Under the pieces are notes generated by a model, which worked only from the letters and a program-made list of their open reading frames with translations, searched no databases and was not told the origin of the DNA. Positions 26,389 through 35,846 of a DNA stretch of 64,000 nucleotides are shown piece by piece. Position 1 is the first letter of the stretch. Each line of letters opens with the position of its first letter. Origin of the DNA: an uncultured Taibaiella sp. (GTDB lineage: Bacteria; Bacteroidota; Bacteroidia; Chitinophagales; Chitinophagaceae); assembly GCA_937870855.1 (NCBI GenBank), contig CALMWT010000185.1, positions 1-64,000 on the forward strand, written 5' to 3'. A program made the translations under genes and the position numbers.

Positions 26389-26997
26389 CTAACCCGACAC
26401 CAACGTCAACACCACCTGTAGCAAGCCGATAATAAACCCAAGCACACCACCTATTATCTCCACAAAGCGAAACTCTTTGCTCATGATGCTAAAGAGTATT
26501 TCTTCCAGCTTGTCGGACGAGAAGTTGGCAACCTTATCGGTCACTATCTTTTCAATATCTATGCTGGTACTCAGCTTTCCGGTAAACTGATCTACGATTT
26601 GCGGCAGCAGCACTTCTATCTCTTCGAGCAAACCTTCTTTTATTTTATTCAGCGTGCCTTCACCCACAAATATAGAGATGACGGGCAGCTTTTCTTTGAG
26701 CTTTACGTTGAGAAATTCATCAATGTGCTTTTCTATAAAAGGAGCCATATCCGCAAGGTTGGAAGGGTCTTTTATCTTGTCCACTATCTCATCGAAGTGA
26801 AGGAGTTCGCTCGCCACTAATACACCCAGTTTCTTCGCAAATTGTTGTTGGCGTTTTGGAAAAATACCATGAAACGTGATGCCGAGAATGCGCTTAGGTT
26901 CTTTTGGATGAAAGAGCATTTTAATGGCGATCCAGTTGGTAAACCATCCGATGAATGCAGATATAATGGGAATGAGTAGGAGTAGCATAAAAGGCAA
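26389..26997 (-). CDS. DUF445 family membrane protein
   Basis: A 202-residue protein matching the DUF445 (YheB/YtxC-like) family. It starts with a membrane helix and the family segment LIPIISAFIGWFTNWIAIKMLFHPKEP, then HGIFPKRQQQFAKKLGVLVASEL. The middle is helical and charged, and the end is a second membrane helix (GGVLGFIIGLLQVVLTLVSG). The family function is unknown. It appears to be a lone gene beside the polysaccharide genes. Confidence 0.85.
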   Translation of the reverse strand: MPFMLLLLIPIISAFIGWFTNWIAIKMLFHPKEPKRILGITFHGIFPKRQQQFAKKLGVLVASELLHFDEIVDKIKDPSNLADMAPFIEKHIDEFLNVKLKEKLPVISIFVGEGTLNKIKEGLLEEIEVLLPQIVDQFTGKLSTSIDIEKIVTDKVANFSSDKLEEILFSIMSKEFRFVEIIGGVLGFIIGLLQVVLTLVSG

Positions 26998-27054
26998 TCC
27001 CGCCTTATGCAGCGGGATGCGAAGATAGTTTTATTTGAAAATGTGAGAAAGCGT

Positions 27055-27933
27055 TTAAGAGAATGTTGGCTTTAGTTTCATGATGTTGGAGAGATACTCG
27101 CCATAGCCCGATTTTGCATAGATCTTAGCCTGCTGCGCCATTTGCTCATCATTGATCCAGCCTTTTGAATACGCTATTTCCTCAATGCAGCCAATCTTTA
27201 AGCCCTGGCGTTTCTCTATCACTTCAATGAATTGCCCTGCCTGAATAAGGGAATCGAACGTACCTGTATCGAGCCATGCTGTACCCCGATCTAATACGCC
27301 CACTTCGAGCTTACCCATTTCGAGATAGGTCTTGTTGATGTCTGTAATTTCAAATTCGCCGCGTGGAGAAGGTTTGATGTTCTTTGCAATTTCTACTACT
27401 TGATTGTCGTAAAAATAAAGACCGGGCACTGCAAAGTTTGATTTTGGTTCAGTAGGTTTTTCCTCAATGCTCAATACACGATTGTTGCTATCAAACTCCA
27501 CCACACCATATCGTTCAGGGTCATTTACCTGATAGGCAAAAACTACAGCACCATCGGGATTGACTTTGTCGCCAAGCAATGTGCCCATTCCCGAGCCGTA
27601 GAAAATATTATCACCCAACACCAGCGCTACAGAATCATCGCTAATAAAGTCTGCACCAAGAATGAAAGCCTGTGCGAGGCCTTCCGGTCGCGGTTGAACC
27701 ACATATTCAAACCTGCAACCAACTTGTGAGCCGTCGCCCAAAAGTTTTTTGAACGCTGGTTGATCTTCGGGCGTTGTGATGATCAGAATTTCATTGATAC
27801 CCGCCAGCATAAGTGTAGAAAGCGGATAGTAGATCATTGGCTTGTCGTACACCGGCATAAGTTGCTTGCTCACCGCGATGGTAAGTGGGTAGAGGCGTGT
27901 GCCGGAGCCGCCGGCGAGGATTATACCTTTCAT
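27055..27933 (-). CDS. rfbA: glucose-1-phosphate thymidylyltransferase
   Basis: A 292-residue RmlA that makes dTDP-glucose from dTTP and glucose-1-phosphate, the first step to dTDP-rhamnose and related sugars. The N-terminal [18 protein letters not shown] is the nucleotide-binding signature, followed by [28 protein letters not shown] and [14 protein letters not shown] also match. Its ATG directly follows the stop codon of the four-helix-bundle gene (TAA-ATG), so translation is probably coupled. It forms a functional pair with rfbB upstream. Confidence 0.96.
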   Translation of the reverse strand: MKGIILAGGSGTRLYPLTIAVSKQLMPVYDKPMIYYPLSTLMLAGINEILIITTPEDQPAFKKLLGDGSQVGCRFEYVVQPRPEGLAQAFILGADFISDDSVALVLGDNIFYGSGMGTLLGDKVNPDGAVVFAYQVNDPERYGVVEFDSNNRVLSIEEKPTEPKSNFAVPGLYFYDNQVVEIAKNIKPSPRGEFEITDINKTYLEMGKLEVGVLDRGTAWLDTGTFDSLIQAGQFIEVIEKRQGLKIGCIEEIAYSKGWINDEQMAQQAKIYAKSGYGEYLSNIMKLKPTFS

Positions 27934-28332
27934 TTATTGTTGCTGCGTTTTTTCGTTACTGCGTTTTTTCGCAATGACAGATTTGTTTAATGCTCTTAAT
28001 TGATTTGTGATTTGCGAAACCTGATCTCTAATCTCATTTAGTGTGCTATCAGAAACATAATTTAACTCCTTGGCTATAAGAATATGATTTAAGACCTCAA
28101 TACAAGAGCCATAAGCAATATTCATGAATCGAACGTAGTCGTTAAGGTGTTCTCTTGTTGACCCTTCGGCAATGTTTGCTGATACAGACACCGCCGATCT
28201 TCTTAGTTGGTCTGTCAAGGCGAACTTTTCATTCGAGGGAAATTTTTCTGTTATTGCGTAAATACTCACTGCAAGGCGTTTAGCGTTTTGCCAAACGTCT
28301 AACTTTTCAAAATAGTAAGTATGTGCAGCCAT
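27934..28332 (-). CDS. four helix bundle protein (S23/IVP family)
   Basis: A 132-residue four-helix-bundle protein of the family first seen as intervening sequences in 23S rRNA genes and as the avd accessory of diversity-generating retroelements. Visible motifs are FEKLDVWQNAKRLAVSIY, LTDQLRRSAVSVSANIAEGS and YVRFMNIAYGSCIEVLNHI. The basic C-terminal tail ends KKRSNEKTQQQ. It sits between rfbB and rfbA in the same direction and directly abuts rfbA. No reverse transcriptase is nearby, so its role here is unknown. Confidence 0.88.
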   Translation of the reverse strand: MAAHTYYFEKLDVWQNAKRLAVSIYAITEKFPSNEKFALTDQLRRSAVSVSANIAEGSTREHLNDYVRFMNIAYGSCIEVLNHILIAKELNYVSDSTLNEIRDQVSQITNQLRALNKSVIAKKRSNEKTQQQ

Positions 28333-28375
28333 GAGAAATCAAAAAAACAAAGAAACAAACTAACGAAGAAACGAC

Positions 28376-29425
28376 TCAACTATACTGCGTTTCATAGTAT
28401 TTCTTGTAATCTCCGCTTGTTACATTTTGCAGCCACTCTTCATTCATCAAATACCAGTCAATCGTTTTGCTAAGTCCTTCTTCGAAAGTTACGGATGGCT
28501 TCCAGCCTAGTTCGGTGCTGATTTTTGTGGCATCAATCGCATAGCGGCGGTCATGTCCCGGACGATCTTTTATGTAAGTAATCAGCTTTTCAGACTCACC
28601 CGGCGCGCGTCCGAGTTTTTCATCCATTTGCTTGCACAGCAGTTTTATCAGCTCAATGTTTTGCCATTCGTTGAAGCCGCCTATGTTGTACGTTTCGCCA
28701 TTTTTTCCTTCATGAAAAACAAGATCAATAGCTATTGCATGATCTACTACATACAGCCAATCGCGGGTGTATTTACCATCACCATAGACAGGTAGGGGAA
28801 TATTGTTCTTGATGTTGTTGATGAATAAAGGAATCAACTTTTCAGGGAATTGATTTTGTCCATAATTGTTGGAGCAGTTGGTAATAACAAATGGAAGTTT
28901 ATAGCTATTGCCATAAGCACGAACTAAGTGATCTGAAGCTGCTTTGGACGCAGAGTAGGGCGATTGCGGATCGTAAGAAGTTGTTTCGAGAAAGAAACCT
29001 GTTTCTCCCAGCGAACCATATACTTCATCTGTTGAAACATGATAAAAGCGCTTTCCTTCTTTGTCATCTTTCCAAAGTTCGCGGGCTGCATTTAGAAGGT
29101 TTGCCGTACCGATCACGTTCGTTTCAATAAAAATATTGGGGTCGGTTAAAGAACGGTCAACATGGCTTTCTGCTGCAAGGTGAACGACGCCATCAAAATT
29201 ATACTGTTCAAAAATTTCATTGATTACGGATGCCTCACAAATATCTGCCTTGATAAACGTATAGTTCGGAGCATTTTCAATATCCGTAAGGTTTTCCAGA
29301 TTGCCTGCGTAGGTCAGGGCATCAAGGTTTACAATCCGGTAATCGGGGTATTTATTTACAAACAATCTTACCACATGCGAACCGATAAAGCCCGCACCTC
29401 CGGTAATCAATAGCGTTTTCTTCAT
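28376..29425 (-). CDS. rfbB: dTDP-glucose 4,6-dehydratase
   Basis: A 349-residue extended short-chain dehydrogenase that converts dTDP-glucose to dTDP-4-keto-6-deoxyglucose. The NAD+-binding TGGAGFIGSHVVRLF is at the N-terminus. The catalytic VSTDEVYGSLG segment (T/D/E) and the YSASKAASDH Tyr-Lys pair are present, as are NCSNNYGQNQFPEKLIPL and DWLYVVDHAIAID. It is the first gene of the rfbB - four-helix-bundle - rfbA group. rfbC and rfbD are not in this window. A TATTTTCG sequence about 50 bp upstream may be its promoter. Confidence 0.96.
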   Translation of the reverse strand: MKKTLLITGGAGFIGSHVVRLFVNKYPDYRIVNLDALTYAGNLENLTDIENAPNYTFIKADICEASVINEIFEQYNFDGVVHLAAESHVDRSLTDPNIFIETNVIGTANLLNAARELWKDDKEGKRFYHVSTDEVYGSLGETGFFLETTSYDPQSPYSASKAASDHLVRAYGNSYKLPFVITNCSNNYGQNQFPEKLIPLFINNIKNNIPLPVYGDGKYTRDWLYVVDHAIAIDLVFHEGKNGETYNIGGFNEWQNIELIKLLCKQMDEKLGRAPGESEKLITYIKDRPGHDRRYAIDATKISTELGWKPSVTFEEGLSKTIDWYLMNEEWLQNVTSGDYKKYYETQYS

Positions 29426-29510
29426 TTGAAACTGATTGAAAGCAAAAAGGATATTGCTTTTTGCGTTGCGAAAATAGTGGATAAACCTAACTATAGGAAG
29501 TTATGAAATG

Positions 29511-29545
29511 AAAAAGCTTTGGAATGAGTAATCACCCCAAAGCCT
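29511..29545 (-). terminator. rho-independent terminator of accC
   Basis: On the minus strand GCTTTGG and CCAAAGC pair and are followed by TTTTTC, about 20 bp after the accC stop. Confidence 0.7.
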
Positions 29546-29562
29546 GTATTTTCTGAACACAA

Positions 29563-30900
29563 CTAAATTAATTCAAAGCTTTCTATAAACTTGGTTGTAA
29601 AGTTTCCTTTGCGAAAATCTTCATTACGCATCAGCTGCTGATGGAATGGAATCGTAGTTTTTATTCCCTCTATCACATACTCGCTCAATGCACGCTCCAT
29701 TGTAGAAATCGCCTCTTCGCGCGTTTGTGCAACGGCAATTATTTTGCCAATCATGGAGTCATAGAATGGAGGGATGGAATAACCTGCGTAAATATGTGAA
29801 TCTACACGCACTCCATGACCACCGGGGGTATGTAATACAGTTATAGTTCCTGGACTTGGGCGAAAATCATTGTAAGGATCTTCCGCGTTGATCCGACATT
29901 CTATAGCGTGCATTGTAGGTTCATAATTACGTCCGCTAATTGGTACGCCTGCTGCAATCTTTATCTGCTCTTTGATAAGATCGTAGTTAATAACTTCCTC
30001 CGTTACGCAATGCTCTACCTGAATGCGCGTATTCATTTCCATGAAGTAGAAGTTGCGATGTTTATCAACCAGAAATTCTATGGTTCCTACGCTTTCATAG
30101 TTAATAGCAGAGGCGGCTCTGATCGCTGCTTCTCCCATCTTCTGACGAAGCTCTGGGGTCATGAAAGGAGAAGGCGATTCTTCCACAAGCTTTTGATGAC
30201 GGCGCTGAATAGAACAATCGCGTTCGCTGAGGTGGCACACTGTTCCAAACTGATCGCCTGCAATCTGTATCTCAATATGTCGAGGCTCTTCTACGAACTT
30301 CTCCATATAAATGCCATCATTCTTGAAGGCTGCACCCGCTTCTGCTTTTGCAGTATTGTAGGCACGTTCCATTTCGCTTTCTTCCCACACTATGCGCATA
30401 CCTTTTCCACCACCGCCTGCTGTTGCTTTAAGGATAACAGGGTAGCCCATTTCTTTTGCAAGTAACTTGGACTCTTCCAGACTTTCGAGCAATCCTTCTG
30501 ATCCGGGAATACACGGAACGCCTGCAGCAATCATCGTTTCTTTAGCAGTCATTTTATCGCCCATTCTTCTGATCATCTCAGGAGTGGGTCCGATAAACTT
30601 GATATTATACTGAGCGCAGATTTCAGAAAATCCTGCATTCTCCGCCAGAAAACCATAACCCGGATGAATGGCATCTGCATTTGTAATTTCTGCTGCCGCC
30701 ATAAGGTGCGGGATATTCAGGTACGAATCGGTACTCTGTGCTTTACCGATGCATACCGCCTCATCGGCGAAACGTACATGAAGGCTATCTTTATCGGCGG
30801 TTGAATAAACTGCTACGGTTTTAATACCCATCTCCCGACAAGTACGGATAACACGCAATGCAATTTCGCCACGGTTAGCAATCAATATTTTTTTAAACAC
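29563..30900 (-). CDS. accC: acetyl-CoA carboxylase, biotin carboxylase subunit
   Basis: A 445-residue ATP-grasp enzyme that carboxylates the biotin on AccB in the first step of fatty acid synthesis. Visible motifs are [19 protein letters not shown] at the N-terminus, the glycine-rich ATP loop [29 protein letters not shown] and [19 protein letters not shown] chose GTG at 30900 because homologues start at this M-F-K-K position; the upstream in-frame start would add 14 unrelated residues. accB lies 72 bp upstream. A GTGAAAAGTA hairpin in that gap may modulate the ratio of the two products. Confidence 0.95.
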   Translation of the reverse strand: MFKKILIANRGEIALRVIRTCREMGIKTVAVYSTADKDSLHVRFADEAVCIGKAQSTDSYLNIPHLMAAAEITNADAIHPGYGFLAENAGFSEICAQYNIKFIGPTPEMIRRMGDKMTAKETMIAAGVPCIPGSEGLLESLEESKLLAKEMGYPVILKATAGGGGKGMRIVWEESEMERAYNTAKAEAGAAFKNDGIYMEKFVEEPRHIEIQIAGDQFGTVCHLSERDCSIQRRHQKLVEESPSPFMTPELRQKMGEAAIRAASAINYESVGTIEFLVDKHRNFYFMEMNTRIQVEHCVTEEVINYDLIKEQIKIAAGVPISGRNYEPTMHAIECRINAEDPYNDFRPSPGTITVLHTPGGHGVRVDSHIYAGYSIPPFYDSMIGKIIAVAQTREEAISTMERALSEYVIEGIKTTIPFHQQLMRNEDFRKGNFTTKFIESFELI

Positions 30901-30972
30901 CTTGAATAGTTGAAATGAAAAATTAAGAGTGAAAAGTAACAATACTTTTCACCCTTTACTTCTATCTATGTT

Positions 30973-31452
30973 CTAAATTGGCTCAACAAGGAACAGCGGC
31001 TGATCATACTCTACAGGCGATGCGTCATCTGCAAGCATTTTTACCACACGGCCACTTACTTCGCTTTCTATTTCATTAAAAAGCTTCATTGCTTCGATAA
31101 TACACAGCACTTGTCCTGCTTTGATTTCATCACCCACATTTATAAATGCTGGCTTATCGGGTGCAGAACTACGATAAAATGTACCAATCATGGGCGACTT
31201 GATAGTAATGGCACTACCATTGTCCGCTGTTGGTGCCTGGGGAGCAGCAGGTGCAGCCGCTATTTGTTGTTGCGGAGCAGCCTGAGGCATCATCTGAGGC
31301 ATTTGCATTGGTGCCTGCACGGCTACAAATTGTGTTTCGCTTACCTGTGCTTGCTTTATCGTTATCTCAAATTCTCCGTCCTTCACCTTTAGCTCGCTGA
31401 TGTTCGATTTATTGATCGCTTTGATCAGTTCCTGAATCTGTTTAAACTCCAT
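30973..31452 (-). CDS. accB: biotin carboxyl carrier protein of acetyl-CoA carboxylase
   Basis: A 159-residue BCCP. The N-terminal helix MEFKQIQELIKAINKSNISEL is followed by a flexible A/P/Q-rich linker (residues about 55-85). The C-terminal biotinyl domain carries the biotinylated lysine in the EAMKLFNEIE motif. ATG at 31452 is preferred over one three codons upstream. It precedes accC and follows efp on the same strand, the usual Bacteroidota order efp-accB-accC. Confidence 0.95.
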   Translation of the reverse strand: MEFKQIQELIKAINKSNISELKVKDGEFEITIKQAQVSETQFVAVQAPMQMPQMMPQAAPQQQIAAAPAAPQAPTADNGSAITIKSPMIGTFYRSSAPDKPAFINVGDEIKAGQVLCIIEAMKLFNEIESEVSGRVVKMLADDASPVEYDQPLFLVEPI

Positions 31453-31491
31453 ATAGTTCAATTTGCTGATTACTCAATTTGCGTATTTCTC

Positions 31492-32058
31492 TTATTCCTT
31501 CACACGCTCTACATAAGCGCCTGTTTTACTATCTACACGTATCAATTCATCATTATCTACAAACAGGGGAACCATTACTGTAGCACCTGTTTCTACCGTA
31601 GCAGGTTTCAATGTGCGGGTGGCGGTATCGCCTTTTAAGCCAGGTTCTGAGTAGGTAACGCGGAGTACCACATTTGGCGGCAGTTCCACACTCATAGGCA
31701 ATTCCGTTTCTGTATTTACAAGTATGAAACAATCTTGTCCGTCTTTATAAAGCTCAGGGCGCTCAATCATACTTTCCTGAAGGCTTATTTGCTCAAAGCT
31801 CGATGTATCCATAAAGTTGAAACCGCTTTCATCTTTATAGAGAAACTGATAAGGGCGGCGCTCCACACGCACGGGGAAAATATTATCGCCCGAGTTCCAT
31901 GTTTTTTCTATAGAGCGATTGTTGTCCACGCCTTTTAGTTTTGCCCATACTTTGGCCGCTGCGCGTGCAGTTTTATTTTGTCCAAACTCCACTACGCTAT
32001 AAAGCCCCTCGTCGAGTTTGATAATCATTCCATTTCTGATATCTGCTGTAGTAGCCAT
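31492..32058 (-). CDS. efp: translation elongation factor P
   Basis: A 188-residue EF-P that rescues ribosomes stalled at polyproline stretches. It starts MATTADIRNGMIIKLDEGLY; an upstream in-frame ATG would add eight unrelated residues. The three-domain pattern is present with YLYKDESGFNFMDTSSFEQ and the C-terminal GDTATRTLKPATVETGATVMVPLFV. At the loop tip (domain I) the usual modified Lys/Arg region reads FGQNKTARAAAKVWAKLKG. A TACTTTTG promoter box lies about 20 bp upstream; the transcript probably continues into accB-accC. Confidence 0.95.
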   Translation of the reverse strand: MATTADIRNGMIIKLDEGLYSVVEFGQNKTARAAAKVWAKLKGVDNNRSIEKTWNSGDNIFPVRVERRPYQFLYKDESGFNFMDTSSFEQISLQESMIERPELYKDGQDCFILVNTETELPMSVELPPNVVLRVTYSEPGLKGDTATRTLKPATVETGATVMVPLFVDNDELIRVDSKTGAYVERVKE

Positions 32059-32079
32059 ATAATTTTTTTGTACGGAAGG

Positions 32080-32087
32080 CAAAAGTA
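32080..32087 (-). promoter_or_regulatory. -7 element TACTTTTG of efp-accB-accC
   Basis: A TAnnTTTG match 21 bp upstream of the efp ATG. Confidence 0.5.
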
Positions 32088-32169
32088 ATCATTCAGGACA
32101 AAAAGAAAAGGGTGTTGATTAAGGAGAATAACTTGTGTGATGATTTAGCATAGTAGTTGAAAAGATTTC

Positions 32170-32225
32170 CGTCATTTCGAACGGACTGCGAGGAACGAAG
32201 CAGGGAGAGAGAAATCTCCTGAGAG
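32170..32225. repeat. dispersed repeat of the 'GTCATTTCGAACG...GAAATCTC' kind
   Basis: The segment begins with GTCATTTCGAACGGA and ends with GAGAGAAATCTCCTGA. This is a recurrent intergenic motif type in Bacteroidota genomes. No protein is encoded convincingly across it. Confidence 0.5.
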
Positions 32226-32350
32226 GTGCGATAGAAAACGAGGGAATATACGCTTCCAGTTTACTGCTAAAACAGTGCTTCGTGTTTTGAACTATGACAG
32301 GGGGAATTTCTCGTTTAGATGTTTGTTTCTTTTGGTATAAGAAGTAGATC

Positions 32351-32544
32351 TTAGACCTTGTTGGCAAGCTCTAGTATAGCTACAGCCTTGTCTCTTCCAA
32401 CGGTAGGAAAGTCCATTAAAAACTCTTCTAAAGACCCCCCTCCAAATGGTCGAAAAGTGTTTCTACCGGCACGCGTGTGTCTTAAAAAATAGGTTGTCCC
32501 CCTAAGATTTCAGGATCGCTGACAATGAGGTCTTTTAGTTCCAT
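32351..32544 (-). pseudogene. broken DUF433-type antitoxin
   Basis: From ATG at 32544 the minus strand reads MELKDLIVSDPEILGGQPIF, then a TAA where DUF433 proteins have a lysine, then DTRVPVETLFDHLEGG. A one-base loss in a run of G shifts the frame, and the family continues as SLEEFLMDFPTVGRDKAVAI, then LELANKV and a stop. The family pairs with DUF5615 toxins; none is recognisable downstream. Two independent lesions show this is decayed. Confidence 0.75.
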
Positions 32545-32748
32545 AATATGAAGTTACAACAATGTGGTGTTCAGGTTTATTATCCTTTGGTAGCTATTCA
32601 GGGCACGCGCAGAACGCAACAGCACCGTTGATGGTAATTGCTGATGTTGAGCAAGAATTGGAGCGTGAAAGATACGGTGCCGGGAATTGAATTGATGGAA
32701 TGAAACTGAGATAGAAAAGCCCTCATTGAAATAGTGCTATTACCTCTG
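32545..32748. other. gene-free spacer
   Basis: No reading frame with family character and no repeat that I can name. Confidence 0.45.
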
Positions 32749-34299
32749 CTATTCCTTCACAAACTTTCTAATCATAACCTCGTTTTCAGTTTGTACCCTA
32801 ATAAAATATAAGCCAATAGGGAAGACGCTGGTATTAATCATATGCGAAACCCCATTTAACGTTGTGGTAAATAATACCTTTCCCGATACATCGCTTATGC
32901 TTACCTGTGAAAAACGACCTTCTGAAAGTTTAATGTGCAGTTCGTTTGTTGCAGGGTTGGGATATATTTTAAACTCTTCTTTGCTTAGTGAGATTCCACT
33001 TACTGCTAAAGGATCCAGTGCAAGCTTTACCACCCAAAAATCAGAGTTTCCGGCTTTTCCTGTCACGTCACCATCTATAGACATTGTGGAACCTGCAAGA
33101 ATGAAGCCTCCATCTGGAGTTATTTTAACGGATTGTCCATCATCGTCTCCCGTGCCTCCCAAGCTTTTTTCCCATTTCAAATTGCCTGAACTATCCAGCC
33201 GCACCAACCAATAATCAGCAACGCCATATGCTCCATGGTGCCCGGAAACGTCACCGTCTATGGAGGTTGATGCACCCAACAGCGAAAACCCACCATCATT
33301 CGTTTGCTGTATCGAATATGCTGCGTCGCCCGAAGACCCTCCGTAAGTTTTTTGCCATTGCAGGTTCCCGACGTTATTTAATCTTACAACCCATACACGA
33401 GGATTAACACCGGAATGATTTTGCTGCACTCCAGCTGCGATATATCCTCCGTTTGATGTTTGTTTTATGGAACTTAAGATGTCGGCATGTGCGCCTCCTA
33501 AACGTTTTTGCCATTGAATAGCCCCTATGCTACTCAATTTTACTATCCAGCCATCAAAAAAGCCAACAGGCCCCGTTACGTCCCCATCGTTGGAATATGT
33601 ATAACCTGCTATTATGTATCCGCTATCTGTAGTCTGCTGGACTGCGTTGGCAATATCTAAAGACGATCCCCCCAGGCATTTTTGCCATTGAATATTGCCA
33701 GTATTATTCAACTTAACTATCCACATATCGCCAAGTCCTTTCATCCCCGATACATCGCCATTGCTTGAATGGGCTTTTCCTACAACAATATATCCACCAT
33801 CCGCCGTTTGTTGAATATCATTTGCTTCCTCTTGAAGCGTTCCGCCCAAACATTTTTGCCATTGGATTGCTCCGGTATCGTCTAACTTGACAATCCAGAA
33901 ATCGTCGAGGGTACCATGGAGACCTGAGACATCCCCGTCGTTCGATCGTGTGTAGCCAGCAACAATGTATCCTCCATCCGTGGTTTGCCTTATCGCATGC
34001 GCCCTATCCGTATTGCTGCCACCATAATATTTTTTCCACATTAAGTTACCGGTAGAGTTGATTTTCACAACCAAAAAATCAATTAGTCCATGATTTGGTT
34101 CCTCAACCTCCCCCCAAGAGTAACCGGCAATTATATAACCATCGTCGGAGGTTATTTCTATTGATTTTGCAAAATCAGCATTACTTCCACCATAGCATTT
34201 CTGCCACTGAATAGCAGGCGCCTGGGCGAATGCTGTAAATGTGGAAATATATAAACCAACCGTAAGCAAAACGAAAATGCGGGAAATAGATTTTTTCAT
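32749..34299 (-). CDS. T9SS-secreted protein with seven-to-nine beta-propeller-like repeats
   Basis: A 516-residue secreted protein. The signal peptide is MKKSISRIFVLLTVGLYIST...FAQ; ATG at 34299 is preferred over one 18 codons upstream. About eight repeats of roughly 50 residues follow, each with IQWQKCLGGS, a D-rich turn, IQQTADGGYIVAG and DFWIVKL. This pattern is typical of DUF-type beta-propeller modules in Bacteroidota surface proteins. The C-terminal 75 residues are a type A T9SS sorting domain (IYPNPATNELHIKLSEG ... FIRVQTENEVMIRKFVKE). It is probably exported to the cell surface; the ligand is unknown. Confidence 0.9.
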   Translation of the reverse strand: MKKSISRIFVLLTVGLYISTFTAFAQAPAIQWQKCYGGSNADFAKSIEITSDDGYIIAGYSWGEVEEPNHGLIDFLVVKINSTGNLMWKKYYGGSNTDRAHAIRQTTDGGYIVAGYTRSNDGDVSGLHGTLDDFWIVKLDDTGAIQWQKCLGGTLQEEANDIQQTADGGYIVVGKAHSSNGDVSGMKGLGDMWIVKLNNTGNIQWQKCLGGSSLDIANAVQQTTDSGYIIAGYTYSNDGDVTGPVGFFDGWIVKLSSIGAIQWQKRLGGAHADILSSIKQTSNGGYIAAGVQQNHSGVNPRVWVVRLNNVGNLQWQKTYGGSSGDAAYSIQQTNDGGFSLLGASTSIDGDVSGHHGAYGVADYWLVRLDSSGNLKWEKSLGGTGDDDGQSVKITPDGGFILAGSTMSIDGDVTGKAGNSDFWVVKLALDPLAVSGISLSKEEFKIYPNPATNELHIKLSEGRFSQVSISDVSGKVLFTTTLNGVSHMINTSVFPIGLYFIRVQTENEVMIRKFVKE

Positions 34300-34522
34300 C
34301 CTAAGAATTTTATACAAAGTACAACTTATTGATAAGTTTCGATACAGCTGCACCCTTGGGCAACAATTAGGGTTATTTTTCGAACGCGAAAAATCAGTCC
34401 ATACGAATTGCAGCTACTTCTCGATTTTCGTCATTGAGTTTACAGGTTTGCAGATAATGGAAAGGTTCATAAAAGCTAACAACATTCCGGGCGCAGTTTT
34501 GGCAGAAGGGGGGCGTAGTGTA

Positions 34523-35767
34523 TTACAAAAACACTCCATTCACCACCATCCGCTCTACGGGATTATTGCCAAAGTCGTAGGGGATATATGCGTAGGAAGG
34601 AATGGGTTTGGTAACTATGAGGTTTGCTTTTTTGCCTACGGCAATGGAGCCGAGTTGGTCGCTCATTTCCAGCGCGGCAGCCCCATTTATGGTTACGGCA
34701 TTGATGGCTTCTTCGGGGGTCATTTTTAGTTGGGTGCAGGCAATGGTGAGGAGCAGCGGCACATTGCCGGAGGGGCACGAGCCGGGATTATAATCGGTGG
34801 CAAGGCATACGGGTAAGCCTGCATCAATGAGTTGGCGCGCGGGCTGATATTGTATGCCGAGAAAGAAGGCGGCGGCTGGCAAAAGGGTGGGGATGGTGTT
34901 GCTGTTTTGGAGTGCTGCGATTTCTGCATCGCCCACACATTCCAGGTGGTCAACGCTTACTGCTTTGTGTTTTATTCCTACTTGCACACCGCCAGAGTGG
35001 TGGAGTTGGTTGGCGTGTATTTTTGGTTTCAGTCCGTATTTCCATCCGGCTTCCAGCAGGCGCTCTGTTTCCTCTATATTAAAGAAGCCTTTTTCGCAGA
35101 ATACGTCCATGTAGTCGGCGAGTCCTTCGTCTGCTACTTGTGGTAGCATTTCTTGGATGATGAGTTTGAGATAGCCTTCATGGTCTTGCTGATATTCGGG
35201 GGGGTATGCGTGTGCTGCAAGGAAAGATGCTTTGATGGGAATGGGATTGTTTTCTTTCAATCTGCGAATAACGCGAAGCATTTTTAGTTCGCTGTAGAGC
35301 GAGAGTCCGTAGCCACTTTTTATTTCAATAGCACCGGTTCCCTGTGCTATTACCTGATGAAGTTTTTGGAGGCTTACGTCGTAGAGTTCTTCTTCGCTCA
35401 TATCGTTTAGCCTGCGTGCGGAATTGAGTATGCCACCACCACGCTGCGCAATTTCTTCATAGCTGAGTCCTTTTATACGATCTACAAATTCATTTTCGCG
35501 GGAGGCTGCAAATACGAGGTGCGTATGCGAATCAACCCATGCAGGTAGTACGGTTCTTCCATCTGCATTATATACATTTTCGGCTGGGAAGAAGTCCATG
35601 TCGCTCATGCGGCCGAAGGAGTGGATTTTGTCGTCTTCTATGTATAGCCATGCTTTTTCTATGCAGTTGAGTTGTGCCATTTCTGGGCCTTTAAAGTTGG
35701 GTTTTAGTTGTCCTTCTTTTTCTACGCCGCAAAGCTGCCCGATGTTTGTGATGAGTAAGTGGTGCAT
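34523..35767 (-). CDS. hutI: imidazolonepropionase
   Basis: A 414-residue amidohydrolase that opens imidazolonepropionate to formiminoglutamate in histidine degradation. Metal and substrate residues are seen in PAWVDSHTHLVFAASRENEF, EIKSGYGLSLYSELKMLRVIR, FLAAHAYPPEY, KIHANQLHHSGG and CLATDYNPGSCPSGNVPL. The other hut genes are not next to it. A TACATTTG box lies 19 bp upstream; a divergent promoter for the UbiA-like gene is about 40 bp further on. Confidence 0.95.
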   Translation of the reverse strand: MHHLLITNIGQLCGVEKEGQLKPNFKGPEMAQLNCIEKAWLYIEDDKIHSFGRMSDMDFFPAENVYNADGRTVLPAWVDSHTHLVFAASRENEFVDRIKGLSYEEIAQRGGGILNSARRLNDMSEEELYDVSLQKLHQVIAQGTGAIEIKSGYGLSLYSELKMLRVIRRLKENNPIPIKASFLAAHAYPPEYQQDHEGYLKLIIQEMLPQVADEGLADYMDVFCEKGFFNIEETERLLEAGWKYGLKPKIHANQLHHSGGVQVGIKHKAVSVDHLECVGDAEIAALQNSNTIPTLLPAAAFFLGIQYQPARQLIDAGLPVCLATDYNPGSCPSGNVPLLLTIACTQLKMTPEEAINAVTINGAAALEMSDQLGSIAVGKKANLIVTKPIPSYAYIPYDFGNNPVERMVVNGVFL

Positions 35768-35785
35768 TACCTATGGTTTGGAAAA

Positions 35786-35793
35786 CAAATGTA
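35786..35793 (-). promoter_or_regulatory. -7 element TACATTTG of hutI
   Basis: A TAnnTTTG match 19 bp upstream of the hutI ATG. Confidence 0.5.
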
Positions 35794-35833
35794 ACCCGTA
35801 GGTTTTACTTTAAGAATAGAGATGTGTGGTGGC

Positions 35834-35841
35834 TATCTTTG
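35834..35841 (+). promoter_or_regulatory. -7 element TATCTTTG of the UbiA-like gene
   Basis: A TAnnTTTG match ending 5 bp before the ATG at 35847, again suggesting a leaderless mRNA. Confidence 0.5.
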
Positions 35842-35846
35842 ATGGG

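Noticed and set aside
32119-32367. 82-residue minus-strand frame
   Set aside because: It spans a dispersed repeat and the end of the DUF433 remnant; no protein character.
34241-34729. 162-residue plus-strand frame overlapping hutI and the T9SS protein
   Set aside because: Overlaps two well-supported genes in antisense; glycine/aromatic-rich shadow.
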